Position numbers and translations under genes: made by a program. Below, piece after piece: positions 26,606-35,696 of a stretch of DNA of 54,303 nucleotides. Numbering within the stretch: position 1 is the stretch's first letter; every line of letters begins with the position of its first letter. Below the pieces are notes generated by a model. That model was not told the DNA's origin. It searched no databases and saw only the letters and a program-made list of their open reading frames with translations. The stretch spans positions 1 through 54,303 of the forward strand of contig JASAON010001555.1 of the NCBI GenBank assembly GCA_030849065.1, given 5' to 3'. The DNA is from Jaenimonas drosophilae (taxonomy: Eukaryota > Euglenozoa > Kinetoplastea > Trypanosomatida > Trypanosomatidae).

Positions 26606-29425
26606 ATGGACCAACTGAAGAAGGAGTGCTTCTTTGCAGAGGAGCGATGCGCGCCACCCTATACAGGCACACCGCAGTGCGTGGATGTGCATCGCATTCA
26701 CGATTTGGAGAAGCGTGGCCGTCTGCGCCTGCTTCCCGTTGGCCCATCGCTCATCTCCATCTCCACCACGGAAGGCGCACAAGGAGATGTGGATGGCCTT
26801 CCTTGTGGCGCGCGCACACTCGTGATGGATGCCAACACCGGTGCGATTGATGTTCGTGGCATCAATAAGTTTTTTGACGTGGATGCCGTGCAACGTGGGT
26901 GGATGGAGGATGCACGTCTGTGGCAGCAGGCAACGGTGTACGCCACACGTAAACTGGCCGGATTCATCATCTCCATCACCTCCACGAATGGCGTGGATCT
27001 GCGTGTGCTCAGCAAACACTCTGCGGATGGACCTCATGTTGTCTTGGCCACCAACATTCTTCATGAAGCGTTGAAGGAGGAAGAACAAGCGCGTTTGGCG
27101 AACGAGCTGCACACGTGGGGAGCGGTGCTCTGCTGTGAATGCATCGCCTTGGCAGAGGATCCATCACATCCCGTCCGTGAAGATGCCTCGAGCGATCATA
27201 AACTCATCGTCTTTGCCATTCAACGCGCTCACAGCCTGCGTGAGTGGGCCATGCCGATGCACATGGTGCAACAACACTGCCATCGTTGGGGATTGACGTG
27301 TACGCCGATGCATCAGCTTGCGTCCTCGACGGAGTTGTTGGCCGCCATCGCTGCTACGCATGTGTGGGAGGCCAACCTCCCCGCTCTCGGCGCACCACTC
27401 GCGGAGGGTTTGGTGTTTGTGGTGGAGCTCCACGCAGATGCATCATCCCACACACAGTTGAGTGAAGATGTTGTTGCGAATGATGATGTAGATGGATGTG
27501 GATGGATCTTGCCCATTCGTTTGAAGCAGAAGACGGTGCGATATGTTGCGTTGCGCAGCCTCCGCTCGCTCCTCCTTCGTGATTCTTCCCCGCGCTCGCT
27601 CATCTTCGCTCATGCCGCGATGAGTTGGGCCGCCGCCGCTCACGTTGATGTGCGCCGCATCGTGGAGGAGAAGGGGGTTGGCTCCGTGGAGGACCTCATC
27701 TTTCAGTGGGTGGCCACACACGGCAACACACGCTTTCGCGGGGCTGATGTGAAGGTGTCTGATGCATTTTGTCGCATCCTGCGCATCACGGAGAGGCAGG
27801 TGATGAGCCACGCACGCTGCCCACTGCATCTCATCATTTTGTGCGGCCTTCCTGGATCTGGAAAGACGGAGCTTGTTCGTGCGATGCTTGCTCATCTTGG
27901 TAAATCATCATCATCATCATCATCATCACGTTCGCTGCACTTTGTGCTTCATCTATCTCGTGATGAGGTCGCTGCACGAGTGGCGGCTGATCTTGACATG
28001 GGCCCGCAGGCGAGCAAACACAAGCAACGCCGTTTGGGTGGCTTCGTCCACCGCGAGATGTTGGCGCGCATGAATAAAGTGTTGGAGTATGTATCCATCT
28101 GTGGTGGTGAGGGCCTGTTGGTGGTGGATGCGTGCAACGCCACGGCAGATGGACGTCATGTGTGGCGCCGAGCGTTGCCGCGACAGTTGTTGAGCCATCA
28201 CGTACTTCATGTTGTGTGCGATGATGCCGCGTTGCGCATGCAACGTATGGCGGGACGTGTGGGCCATCCAACGATTTCGGATGCAGATGCGGCACAACAA
28301 GCGGCGTATGCGGTGCAGAAGAAGTTTGAGGTGCCAACGTGTGCCACGGAAGATGGCGCGGAGGTGGTGGAGTACAACTCAATGCACGAAGACGCTGCAT
28401 CAGCTGCCGAGCGCATCGTTGGCCTGTTTTCTGGGCCGACAAGAACATCACCGTCATCATCATCATCAGCGACGACGCTCATTCTCACGGATGAGGAGCT
28501 TCGTGAGCGCGTGATGGATCGCGAGCGCGAGCTTCTCTACGGCGCCTTTGGCCACGTGGAGCGTTTGGATGATGTTGTTGCCCCATCCACGTGGAAGAAG
28601 CGCCGTCCTGTGATTGCGCTACAACTGAGAATGCCGCTGGAGCAGCTGCAGCTCCACGCCGCACGAGCACTTGTTCCTGTACTCACAGATGCATCATCAT
28701 CATCATTATCATCATCGCAACAACTTCCTCCATCGATGCTTCACCGGCTTGCTACGCAGGCAACGTCGTGGTGGCGCCGGTGGCGAGGAGATGAAGTAGC
28801 TCCATCCACCAACTCTCATCATCAAGAACAACACGTTGTTGTGGCTGGCCACACGGCATGGCTGCGTGGTTGGCTCTTTGATGGAAGCAGTGGTGCATCT
28901 GTGGCCGATGACGTGGTGCTCGCCGCCCTACGCGACCGCTTTGAGGTGGCACCTCCATCGCCACACATCTCGCTCTTTGTGGCTGGCGATGATGCGCACG
29001 ATGCGGATGCAGAGATGCAGCGTTTCTGGCAGTCATCGGGAATGCATGTTGGCCAACACGTGGGCTTCATGGTGACGGATGTCCTCATGGATCGACGTGG
29101 TTGGTGCCTCAAGGTGCAGCTCGCCAACGGCCGTGTGCGGCAGTGGTCCAAGGATAAACATGCGCTGCACATCACGTTGGGAACGGCGGAGAAGACGCCA
29201 ACGAGCTACACGGGCGAGATGGAGCAACGTTTTCTGGAGTGGGAGAATGATAATTGTGCGCTCCGCCAACAACAACGTGTGAAGTCAGCAACGCGGAGCA
29301 GATGCAAATATCACAACTTCTTGCAACTACATTTGGATGCACCGGTGATGGGCTCCGGGACGGTGGTGGACCTGAACGCGTTGGTGCATGCCTCAGCATC
29401 CAGAAAAGTAGCTCACGTATCATGA
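26606..29425 (+). CDS. TRL1: tRNA ligase, fungal Trl1 type (ligase-kinase-CPDase)
   Basis: 939 residues. Trl1 seals tRNA exon halves after intron removal through three activities: cyclic-phosphodiesterase opening of the 2',3'-cyclic phosphate, 5'-OH kinase and ATP-dependent ligase. All three domains are visible. The N-terminal adenylyltransferase has RGINKFFDVD and motif I KLAG with the nucleophile Lys116. The central kinase has the P-loop GLPGSGKT at 414-421. The C-terminal 2H phosphoesterase has the paired motifs HIS (787-789) and HIT (855-857). The size fits the fungal enzyme. Trypanosomatids carry an intron in tRNA-Tyr, which explains the requirement. Ser runs encoded by TCA/TCT repeats (near 435, 620, 695) are likely surface loops. 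The domain order is the same as in fungi and plants. Confidence 0.88.
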   Translation: MDQLKKECFFAEERCAPPYTGTPQCVDVHRIHDLEKRGRLRLLPVGPSLISISTTEGAQGDVDGLPCGARTLVMDANTGAIDVRGINKFFDVDAVQRGWMEDARLWQQATVYATRKLAGFIISITSTNGVDLRVLSKHSADGPHVVLATNILHEALKEEEQARLANELHTWGAVLCCECIALAEDPSHPVREDASSDHKLIVFAIQRAHSLREWAMPMHMVQQHCHRWGLTCTPMHQLASSTELLAAIAATHVWEANLPALGAPLAEGLVFVVELHADASSHTQLSEDVVANDDVDGCGWILPIRLKQKTVRYVALRSLRSLLLRDSSPRSLIFAHAAMSWAAAAHVDVRRIVEEKGVGSVEDLIFQWVATHGNTRFRGADVKVSDAFCRILRITERQVMSHARCPLHLIILCGLPGSGKTELVRAMLAHLGKSSSSSSSSRSLHFVLHLSRDEVAARVAADLDMGPQASKHKQRRLGGFVHREMLARMNKVLEYVSICGGEGLLVVDACNATADGRHVWRRALPRQLLSHHVLHVVCDDAALRMQRMAGRVGHPTISDADAAQQAAYAVQKKFEVPTCATEDGAEVVEYNSMHEDAASAAERIVGLFSGPTRTSPSSSSSATTLILTDEELRERVMDRERELLYGAFGHVERLDDVVAPSTWKKRRPVIALQLRMPLEQLQLHAARALVPVLTDASSSSLSSSQQLPPSMLHRLATQATSWWRRWRGDEVAPSTNSHHQEQHVVVAGHTAWLRGWLFDGSSGASVADDVVLAALRDRFEVAPPSPHISLFVAGDDAHDADAEMQRFWQSSGMHVGQHVGFMVTDVLMDRRGWCLKVQLANGRVRQWSKDKHALHITLGTAEKTPTSYTGEMEQRFLEWENDNCALRQQQRVKSATRSRCKYHNFLQLHLDAPVMGSGTVVDLNALVHASASRKVAHVS

Positions 29426-29671
29426 TGATGATGATGAATCTGCACTTGTGTGGTGTGATGAGCGCCAACTCCGCTAAATGTGTGTTTATATATATGCCGG
29501 CTAACTCACTTTGTGCGGCACCGTTGCTGCCAACAAGATTCTTGTGTGTTTGTGTGTTTTGTGTATGTGTTGGGATGTACATGCATCACTACCAACCTCC
29601 AACTCTGTTGCTCATCATTGCCATAATCCGTGAAGTAGGTATTATCTCACTCATCCTAGTAGAGCTCTGAG

Positions 29672-29881
29672 ATGCCAAGAGTACTCGCTGATGCTGCGGC
29701 TGAGCAGCAACAAACACGGGAGGCCTACATGCAGTCCTTCTCCGACATGTTTGCCGATGAGCTTCTGCAGCTGTACGAGCTCGATGGCAGCGCAGAGGCG
29801 GTGCAGCACCTCACTGCCTGCATCGAGGCTGGCGTGGAGGTCTTTGGCCACCCACTGAAAGTGAGGAGTGCGCTCGAGTGA
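29672..29881 (+). CDS. 69-residue protein, possibly Rsa3-like ribosome-assembly factor
   Basis: A very short frame with a well-formed context: the tract TTATCTCACTCATCCTAGTAG ends about ten bases before the ATG at 29672, and codons are G/C-biased at third positions. The sequence is helical, with YMQSFSDMFADELLQLYELD and a later ACIEAGVEVFG. The spacing of aromatic, Asp-Glu-Leu and terminal Gly-x-x-x-Phe residues resembles the small domain of the ribosome-assembly protein Rsa3, in which a tail of about 45 residues ends in a similar 'L..G...F'. This is only a visual resemblance. The gene itself seems real; the function is a guess. Confidence 0.5.
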   Translation: MPRVLADAAAEQQQTREAYMQSFSDMFADELLQLYELDGSAEAVQHLTACIEAGVEVFGHPLKVRSALE

Positions 29882-30069
29882 GGCACAACACACCAACATT
29901 CGCTAACATACGCCTAACACGGCCACACCACCACACACGTGTGTGCGAGTGGAGATGTGCGCCTGCCGCTACACAAGCAACTAAATCACAGCAACAACAA
30001 CAAAACAACAATAAAAGTGAATATAAATCATCATCATCATCGTCCTTCATGTGCGTTCATGATTGTTCC

Positions 30070-30093
30070 TGCATCTCCTTCTCTTTCTTGTAG
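30070..30093 (+). promoter_or_regulatory. trans-splice acceptor deciding the TMEM65 gene start
   Basis: The pyrimidine run TCTCCTTCTCTTTCTTG ends in TAG with the AG at 30092-30093. It lies downstream of the frame's first ATG (30063) and 14 nt before the ATG at 30108, which begins a good mitochondrial presequence. Confidence 0.65.
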
Positions 30094-30107
30094 TGGATAG
30101 CGCTCAG

Positions 30108-31301
30108 ATGAGGAGGTTGTGCAGCAACGCCTGGCGGTCCTTCGCCGCGAGGCCTGTGCGGTGTATGAGCGCCTCATTGGCTCTCCGTCAGAAGCTCCAT
30201 GATGTGCCACCACCAACAACATCAGCAACACCAGTGGGTGCTCCTTGTGTTGCTGCGGCATCCGCAACGGTGCTCGGAGAGGATGAGCTCGAGCGTATTG
30301 TGCGCCTCATGGAGAACGATCCACGCATCCTGATGGAGGTGGTGGCGAGCATGGATCCGCAGCACCGCCGCCGGCTCATTGTTGCGGGTGGTGCGATGGA
30401 GTGGTTTGGCGCGGAGAGTGCCGCGACGGAGGTGGCCAACGCCGACGCGGATCATGATTTGCTCCTCTCCCCCAAAGACTTTGATCACTGGTTTGAGAGC
30501 GCCTTGAGACGCCGTCGCGAGCGGCAGAAGCCCGAAACGGTGAGCGTGGCCGCAGCCGCCGCTGCTGCAGCGAGTGCATCTGCCTCAACGACCACCTCCA
30601 CGAGTACATCTTCCGTCAAGCCAAACACAACCCTTGCCTCCGCCACTTCCACCACCACCACAACTCCATCATCATCATCATCATCATCGTCAGCATCCAC
30701 GATTATTCCTCTTCGTGCCTTGATGCTCATTGCCCTCGAGGCCGGCCTCCCTTTTGTTGGTTTTGGCTTCCTGGACAACACCATCATGATCCTTGCCGGT
30801 GATGCCATCGACGGCAGCCTCGGCTTCTATCTGAACTGCTCCGTCCTCGCCTCCGCCGCGATGGGCAACGTGTGCTCAGGTCTTCTTGGCATGCAGGTGC
30901 ACGGCCTCGTTGAGAAGGCGGTGCAGAAGCTGAGCTTTGATGTGCCGCTGCTCACGGATGAGCAAATGCGCGATCGGCGCGTCTTCTTCGCCGGCCACAT
31001 GGGTGGCACCGTGGGCATCATGATTGGCCTCATCCTCGGCATGTTGCCGCTCCTCTTCATTGAGAGCGACGGCAACGAGAAGCTCGATTATGCCGTCTTT
31101 CAGCGCTGGGATAATAACGGCAACGGGGTGATTGAGCTCCCTGAGTTTGCCAAGGCCCTCACGGATCTTGGCGTGGATGAAGATACGCACGCACACGCCG
31201 CCAACATCATTCACAAGTACGGCGAAAATGATCACATCAACTTTGAGCAATTTTGCCGTCTGAAGAAGGATTTGCGTGAAGGGAAGCACATCTACGATTG
31301 A
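30108..31301 (+). CDS. TMEM65 domain protein with C-terminal EF-hand, mitochondrial
   Basis: 397 residues. The N-terminus MRRLCSNAWRSFAARPVR is a strong mitochondrial presequence. A disordered Ala/Ser/Thr-rich linker (about 145-200, encoded partly by TCA repeats) leads to a TMEM65 domain at about 205-320, with PFVGFGFLDNTIMILAGDAI, the small-residue helix SAAMGNVCSGLLG and a last membrane helix GIMIGLILGMLPLLF. TMEM65 is an inner-membrane protein recently linked to mitochondrial sodium-dependent calcium efflux. After the last membrane helix lies a canonical EF-hand loop DNNGNGVIELPE (335-346) with all calcium ligands, followed by a degenerate partner (KYGENDHINFEQ). The start is the first ATG after the acceptor at 30093. 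Confidence 0.85.
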   Translation: MRRLCSNAWRSFAARPVRCMSASLALRQKLHDVPPPTTSATPVGAPCVAAASATVLGEDELERIVRLMENDPRILMEVVASMDPQHRRRLIVAGGAMEWFGAESAATEVANADADHDLLLSPKDFDHWFESALRRRRERQKPETVSVAAAAAAAASASASTTTSTSTSSVKPNTTLASATSTTTTTPSSSSSSSSASTIIPLRALMLIALEAGLPFVGFGFLDNTIMILAGDAIDGSLGFYLNCSVLASAAMGNVCSGLLGMQVHGLVEKAVQKLSFDVPLLTDEQMRDRRVFFAGHMGGTVGIMIGLILGMLPLLFIESDGNEKLDYAVFQRWDNNGNGVIELPEFAKALTDLGVDEDTHAHAANIIHKYGENDHINFEQFCRLKKDLREGKHIYD

Positions 31302-31778
31302 TGGTTGTGGCGGTGTTGGTGCTCTTGTTTATGCGGCACGGTTTTCCTCTCTAATCGTCATACACGTACGTACACGCACTTTCGTTCTGTGTTGTTTGTG
31401 TGCTGATCATGTAGTAACTGCTGTGCGGTTGGCCCCACCATGCTGGGATTATGCCGTTGTTGCTGTTGTTGTGTGTTCCTGGGATTGCCGTGGTGTGTCT
31501 CAGAAGCACGCACGCACGGCATCCCTCATCAAAAAAGAACCACGTCAAGGCTTTTTTGGAAGCACCGTGTAGAAGAAATATGGCGATCCAAGAAAGCATT
31601 GTGTTGTTGCATGTGTGTTGCGTGTTTGTGTTGGTGTGTGGGCCTACACACTTATGCATCTTCTACCTACTCACGCCAACTACTCTCCCTCCACATTCAT
31701 GTACTCACTCCTCCAGCACCCCCCCCTCTCACACACACATTTACATCCCATTGCAGTAGTAGTTAGGCCCCTCTTCAC
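31302..31778 (+). other. intergenic region, 477 nt
   Basis: No supported gene. Frames of up to about 108 codons occur but are dominated by Cys, Val and His from TGT/CAC repeats and cross pyrimidine tracts. The best acceptor is the CAG at 31754-31756 after the CACATTTACATCCCATTG tract, 23 nt before the transporter ATG. Confidence 0.5.
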
Positions 31779-33224
31779 ATGGCATCCTCGCCATGCCCAC
31801 CCAATGAGTCCTCTTCCCTCGTGCAACACGAATCTCCAATCCAGGATTATAACGCCGCCTCGGTTGAGGTCTCAGCCGCCGCGGAGGAGGCCACCAAGGA
31901 AGATTGGCGCCAAGCCGATGCCTCACTCTTCTACGACAACCGCACCTTTAGCAGCTTGGAGGAGATGCGTGGCTCCGCCCTGGAGAGCTGCTGCCCCGCA
32001 GACGGCGTACTCGCGGGGGCGTTGAGCCTCATGACGACCGCCGTTACCCCAACTATGCTATCGATACCACTGGCCTTTGCTGTTGGTGGGCCAATCTTTT
32101 CTGCCGCCTGCATGTTGTTTTGCTGCCTCGTCACCCTCTTGTCGGTGCGCATTCTCGCCGTGGCCTCCCTCTCCGCCGCCTCGGAAGACTACGAGACGGT
32201 GGCCGGCTTCCTCCTTGGACCTGGTGGACGTTGGGCGGTGCGAAGTGTGCTCTTCTTCTACAATTTTGGTTGTGCCGTCATTTATCTCACCTTTGTGCGG
32301 GATAGCTTGGCCAATGTTGTGGCTGGGAAGGGAGAGGGGCTGCCGTCGTGGGCGCGTGGGGAGTGGGGCAGCACACTTGTCTTTGTTGTGGTGCTCGCCA
32401 TCATCACCCCGTGGACTTTCAACTCACGTCTCGCCTCGTTGCGCACAAAGGGCTTTGTGAGCAACATCTTCACACTCTGCATCATCTTTTCCGTGGTGTA
32501 CCGCTACCTCACCCGTACGGTGCCACACATGGAGAGTGCAGCCAACACCGCAGCAGCAGCAGCACCCCCCACCAACACCATCAGCCGTGGTTGGGCTGCC
32601 TACGCCTTTGCCGCCCCCATCTTCGTCTTCTCCTACGAGGTGCAATCCAACGTGATGGGCGTAATCAAGGATCTCCACGACCGCACCGGGCGAAAGATTT
32701 TGTGGTCAACGTGCATCGCACTCGTTGGCATCTCCGCCTTTTACCTCCTCCTCGGCCTCTTCGGCAGCTGGTCCTTCCCACACCTCACCCAAGGAAACCT
32801 GCTTCTGCTCTACGACACGAAGGATGATGGCCTGATGCTCGTGAATCAGCTCCTCTGCTCCTTCTCCGCCACTATCGCCTTCGTCTTTTGCATGTTTCCG
32901 TGCCGGTGCGCGGCCTTCATGTTTATCTCTGGCGGAGGCCACACCAAAATACCAAAACGCATGCGCATTCGTCTGGGCCTCGTTCTCTCCATCGCCGCGG
33001 GTGGAGCTGCTCTCTTTTTGCCCGACGTGGCACGTGTGGTATCTGTCCTTGGCGCTCTCTTCAGCGCCACGCTCTCCATGACGATGCCGGCGCTATTCTC
33101 GCATCGCATGCGTCGTGCCGGCACATATCTCGTTTCGTGGATAGATGCCATCACTGGAGCCATGTTGTTTCTCTGCGGCATTGCCTTCACTCTCGTTGGC
33201 ACCTTCTTGGCCAGCGCGTATTAG
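31779..33224 (+). CDS. amino acid transporter, AAAP/SLC38 family
   Basis: 481 residues with about eleven predicted membrane helices after a soluble N-terminus of about 75 residues. The first helix contains the family's unwound-helix signature in the form LSLMTTAVTPTMLSIPLAFA. Later helices include YAFAAPIFVFSYEVQSNVM, where a small polar helix break is typical of helix 6. AAAP proteins import amino acids or related solutes coupled to ions at the plasma membrane or lysosome. In trypanosomatids the family is large and often tandemly arrayed; here a single copy is present. The substrate cannot be read from sequence. Confidence 0.87.
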   Translation: MASSPCPPNESSSLVQHESPIQDYNAASVEVSAAAEEATKEDWRQADASLFYDNRTFSSLEEMRGSALESCCPADGVLAGALSLMTTAVTPTMLSIPLAFAVGGPIFSAACMLFCCLVTLLSVRILAVASLSAASEDYETVAGFLLGPGGRWAVRSVLFFYNFGCAVIYLTFVRDSLANVVAGKGEGLPSWARGEWGSTLVFVVVLAIITPWTFNSRLASLRTKGFVSNIFTLCIIFSVVYRYLTRTVPHMESAANTAAAAAPPTNTISRGWAAYAFAAPIFVFSYEVQSNVMGVIKDLHDRTGRKILWSTCIALVGISAFYLLLGLFGSWSFPHLTQGNLLLLYDTKDDGLMLVNQLLCSFSATIAFVFCMFPCRCAAFMFISGGGHTKIPKRMRIRLGLVLSIAAGGAALFLPDVARVVSVLGALFSATLSMTMPALFSHRMRRAGTYLVSWIDAITGAMLFLCGIAFTLVGTFLASAY

Positions 33225-33545
33225 ATCACCATCTGCTCTCATCCCCCTCTCTGTCCACGCACACATACAGAAGTTGTGCCGGTACCATCATCATCATCAA
33301 CATCAACATCAAGAATACGGGCTGTGGAGATGAATACTCCATCGTTGTGTTTCGGTGATGTGAATGCGCTACACAAGAAAAAAAGAGAAAAAAGTATGAA
33401 GTGCTAGTTTTTGGCACGTTTGCATCTCCTTTTCTGTTATGCTTCATCGTCTCATCATCATCGTCATCATTTTTTCTCGTGCTCCCCTCGTTGTTGGTTT
33501 GTGTGCGTAGTACACTTGAGATTCATCATAATTGGCGATCGATGC
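33225..33545 (+). other. intergenic region with CAT repeats and acceptor at 33509-33510
   Basis: Short CAT/CAA microrepeats (33285-33310), an A-rich stretch (33375-33395) and a T/C-rich tract (33452-33495) lead to GTAG with the AG at 33509-33510. No gene seen. An out-of-frame ATG at 33542 overlaps the chosen start by four bases. Confidence 0.5.
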
Positions 33546-34634
33546 ATGTATAGCGCGGTCTCGCGCGCCATCGTGGAGATGTGCTTCTCTCTTGGCAGCC
33601 CCATCACCACCGCAGAGATTGCCCACCTCCTCTCGGACGTTGTTGAGGAGGAGCTCATTGTGGGCGTCTGTGTGCAGATGATGAAGGATGGCCTCCTCAT
33701 TCGCTTTGGTGAAGAAACGTATACCTTACGTACCATGCGCAAACAGTGCCTGCTAAACCTGTTAGTGAGTCGTGAATACCAGGAGCTCGGCATGGAGCTC
33801 ATGATGATCCATCACAAGAGCACCGCGCTGCGCTACATCCCATCCGCCGCGGAGCACCGCTTCTTCACCGTGGGGCCCTCCACTCTTGGCCATGAAGCAG
33901 GCTTGGGCCTCTTTGTGCGGACAAGTCGTGAGATTCCTCAAGGTTGTGTGGTCGCTGAGTACGTGGGCCGTGAGGTGCGCACGCTGCAGTTCGCCGCGGG
34001 TTGGGGTGCCTATGTGGTACGAGTACGCTCCACAAGCTGCTACATTGACGGCCTCTCTGACGTGGGTGAGCACCTCAGTCTGGCCACCTTCATCAATGAT
34101 GGAGGCCCACACATGGCCAACGTATCCATGATGGAGTACGATGATTTTCCGGGCCGTGTTTTCTTGGTGGCGCAGCGACGCATAAACGCCAAGGAGGAGC
34201 TCCTCACCCTCTACGGTGCCAAGTATTGGGGTGGAAGCACCTACGCCCAGCTCCACCCAACCAGTAGCAACACCAACACACGCCATGTGAAGGAGCATGA
34301 TCGGCTCTGTAGAGGGTGCTCCACCACGATGCCTGAACGTGCCTATTCACTTCATCAGGCTCATTGCGGAGATGCGCTTGTGGCACGGCGTGTGCGCCAC
34401 CTCTGTTGCATGCCAATGAATGCGTACACCGCCCTCACCAACGCCGAGAAGATTCTGCCCGATGGACGTGCCAAGGCGCGACGTCGTGCCATCTCGTTGG
34501 TCTCATTATCCACGCCACAGACATTTGAGCACAGCCACGAGGATGTTGTGCGGGACTTGGACTTTGATTTTCTCGATGATGAAGAAGATGTGGTGGCGGA
34601 TGGGAATGGCGTGCATGCATCAACGTCGTCATGA
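33546..34634 (+). CDS. SET-domain protein with N-terminal winged-helix-like region
   Basis: 362 residues. SET domains transfer methyl groups to lysines of histones or other proteins. The domain lies at about 115-230: GLGLFVRTSREIPQG, then YVGREV, the pseudoknot segment FINDGGPHMANVSM in place of the usual NHS-CxPN, and EELLTLYGAKYW as the catalytic-Tyr motif. The first ~65 residues look like a winged helix (ITTAEIAHLLSDVVEEELIV, then KDGLLIRFGEETY). After the SET domain a Cys/His cluster (RLCRGCSTTMPERAYSLHQA and HLCCM) may bind zinc like a post-SET motif. The tail is acidic. The substrate is unknown. The frame extends to 33411 but passes through the pyrimidine tract; 33546 is the first in-frame ATG after the acceptor. 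Confidence 0.8.
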   Translation: MYSAVSRAIVEMCFSLGSPITTAEIAHLLSDVVEEELIVGVCVQMMKDGLLIRFGEETYTLRTMRKQCLLNLLVSREYQELGMELMMIHHKSTALRYIPSAAEHRFFTVGPSTLGHEAGLGLFVRTSREIPQGCVVAEYVGREVRTLQFAAGWGAYVVRVRSTSCYIDGLSDVGEHLSLATFINDGGPHMANVSMMEYDDFPGRVFLVAQRRINAKEELLTLYGAKYWGGSTYAQLHPTSSNTNTRHVKEHDRLCRGCSTTMPERAYSLHQAHCGDALVARRVRHLCCMPMNAYTALTNAEKILPDGRAKARRRAISLVSLSTPQTFEHSHEDVVRDLDFDFLDDEEDVVADGNGVHASTSS

Positions 34635-34935
34635 AGGAAGGTGGTTGAGACCACCTCATTCGTTGTTGTTGTGGTGGTGGTGGTGCTGAAGTGTGGGTGT
34701 TGTGTTCCTCACCAATGGGGTCGCAACACACACACACAACAAACATAAATTATGAGTGCGTGTGCGCTACAATTGTTGTTGTTGTGGGGAGGTGTGCGTG
34801 GATCTTCACCACCTCGTTCCCCACAGACATCAGTGGATACTCTCTCCGTTCTCTCCATCTCTCATCTCAAGCCACAAACGGCACACACACAAGCACACAC
34901 ACACACACACACAGAAAAAAGGAGTGTTTTTCAAG
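34635..34935 (+). promoter_or_regulatory. intergenic spacer with acceptor near 34869
   Basis: TG-rich and AC-rich microrepeats flank a C/T tract (34841-34866) ending in CAAG (AG about 34869-34870). The remaining leader is a CA repeat plus an A6 run before the ATG at 34936. No gene seen. Confidence 0.5.
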
Positions 34936-35394
34936 ATGATGAAGGCAACCTCATTGATGCGGAGTGCCGCCTCTGCCGCTGCCGCGGTTGCCACCAAGAC
35001 ACAAGGATTGGCAGATACCTATAGCGCCGTGATGCTCACGGGGGTGGAGTTTTCCCCGGAGCGCATCCACGAACGCTCGACGGAGCTCGTCTTCCCCTGG
35101 ATTGCCAAGCGTGCCTCCCTCAATGGCTTCAAGTCAGTCCATGGAGGTGCTCTCGCGACACTTGGCAACGCCTTCACCCGCATCCATACCCAGTCGGCCC
35201 TGGCCACGGAGCACGTGCATTCAGTGAGCTTTGATATCCACTTCCTCAACGCCATCTACGAAGGACGCGAGTGTGCGTGCATTACGCAGATTTGCAATCG
35301 CAACGGTTCAACGGTTTACACCAGCTTCAGCTTCGAGGATGAGAAGACGGGAGAGGTGTACGCCCGCGGCTCACACATCATCTCCACGGAATGA
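34936..35394 (+). CDS. hotdog-fold thioesterase (4HBT/PaaI type), probably mitochondrial
   Basis: 152 residues, one hotdog domain. Such enzymes hydrolyse acyl-CoA or aryl-CoA thioesters. The segment GFKSVHGGALATLGNAFT places the conserved HGG at residues 69-71 at the start of the central helix. The strands HSVSFDIHFLNAIYEG and TVYTSFSFEDEKTGEVYARG complete the sheet. The N-terminus MMKATSLMRSAASAAAAVATKTQ is rich in Ala, Ser and basic residues and looks like a mitochondrial presequence. The nearest known relatives would be THEM2/ACOT13-like proteins. The substrate is unknown. The frame reaches back to 34756 but the first ATG after the acceptor is 34936. Confidence 0.8.
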   Translation: MMKATSLMRSAASAAAAVATKTQGLADTYSAVMLTGVEFSPERIHERSTELVFPWIAKRASLNGFKSVHGGALATLGNAFTRIHTQSALATEHVHSVSFDIHFLNAIYEGRECACITQICNRNGSTVYTSFSFEDEKTGEVYARGSHIISTE

Positions 35395-35696
35395 GAATTT
35401 GGATTCCTCCCTCAGCTTCCCTCCACCTCCTCCTTCTTGCTACTCCTCCACGTGATGTTGGCAACGTACACATGCTGGACGCCTCATCAATGGTTCTATC
35501 GCTCACCACCATCAGCATCAACCACACTTCTTCATGGATTCGTACTTGCCTCATGCAAAGGATCATGAAACACAGGTACGTTCATGTGCGCAGCCCATCA
35601 CTCTTGTCTTTCCCATTCTTCATCTTCCACGCACTTCATACGCAGAAGCAGCATCAGCAAGAGAGTAGCACACACACACACAACAACAACAACAAC
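35395..35696 (+). other. intergenic spacer, acceptor at about 35642-35644
   Basis: A T/C-rich stretch (35600-35640) ends in ACGCAG (AG 35643-35644), followed by a CA/CAA repeat leader to the UFL1 ATG at 35697. The frame is open upstream through this tract but is not expected to be translated. Confidence 0.5.

Noticed and set aside
31451..31759. A hydrophobic 102-codon frame between TMEM65 and the transporter
   Set aside because: Cys/Val/Leu composition comes from GTT/TGT repeats; the tail reads through the splice tract of the next gene.
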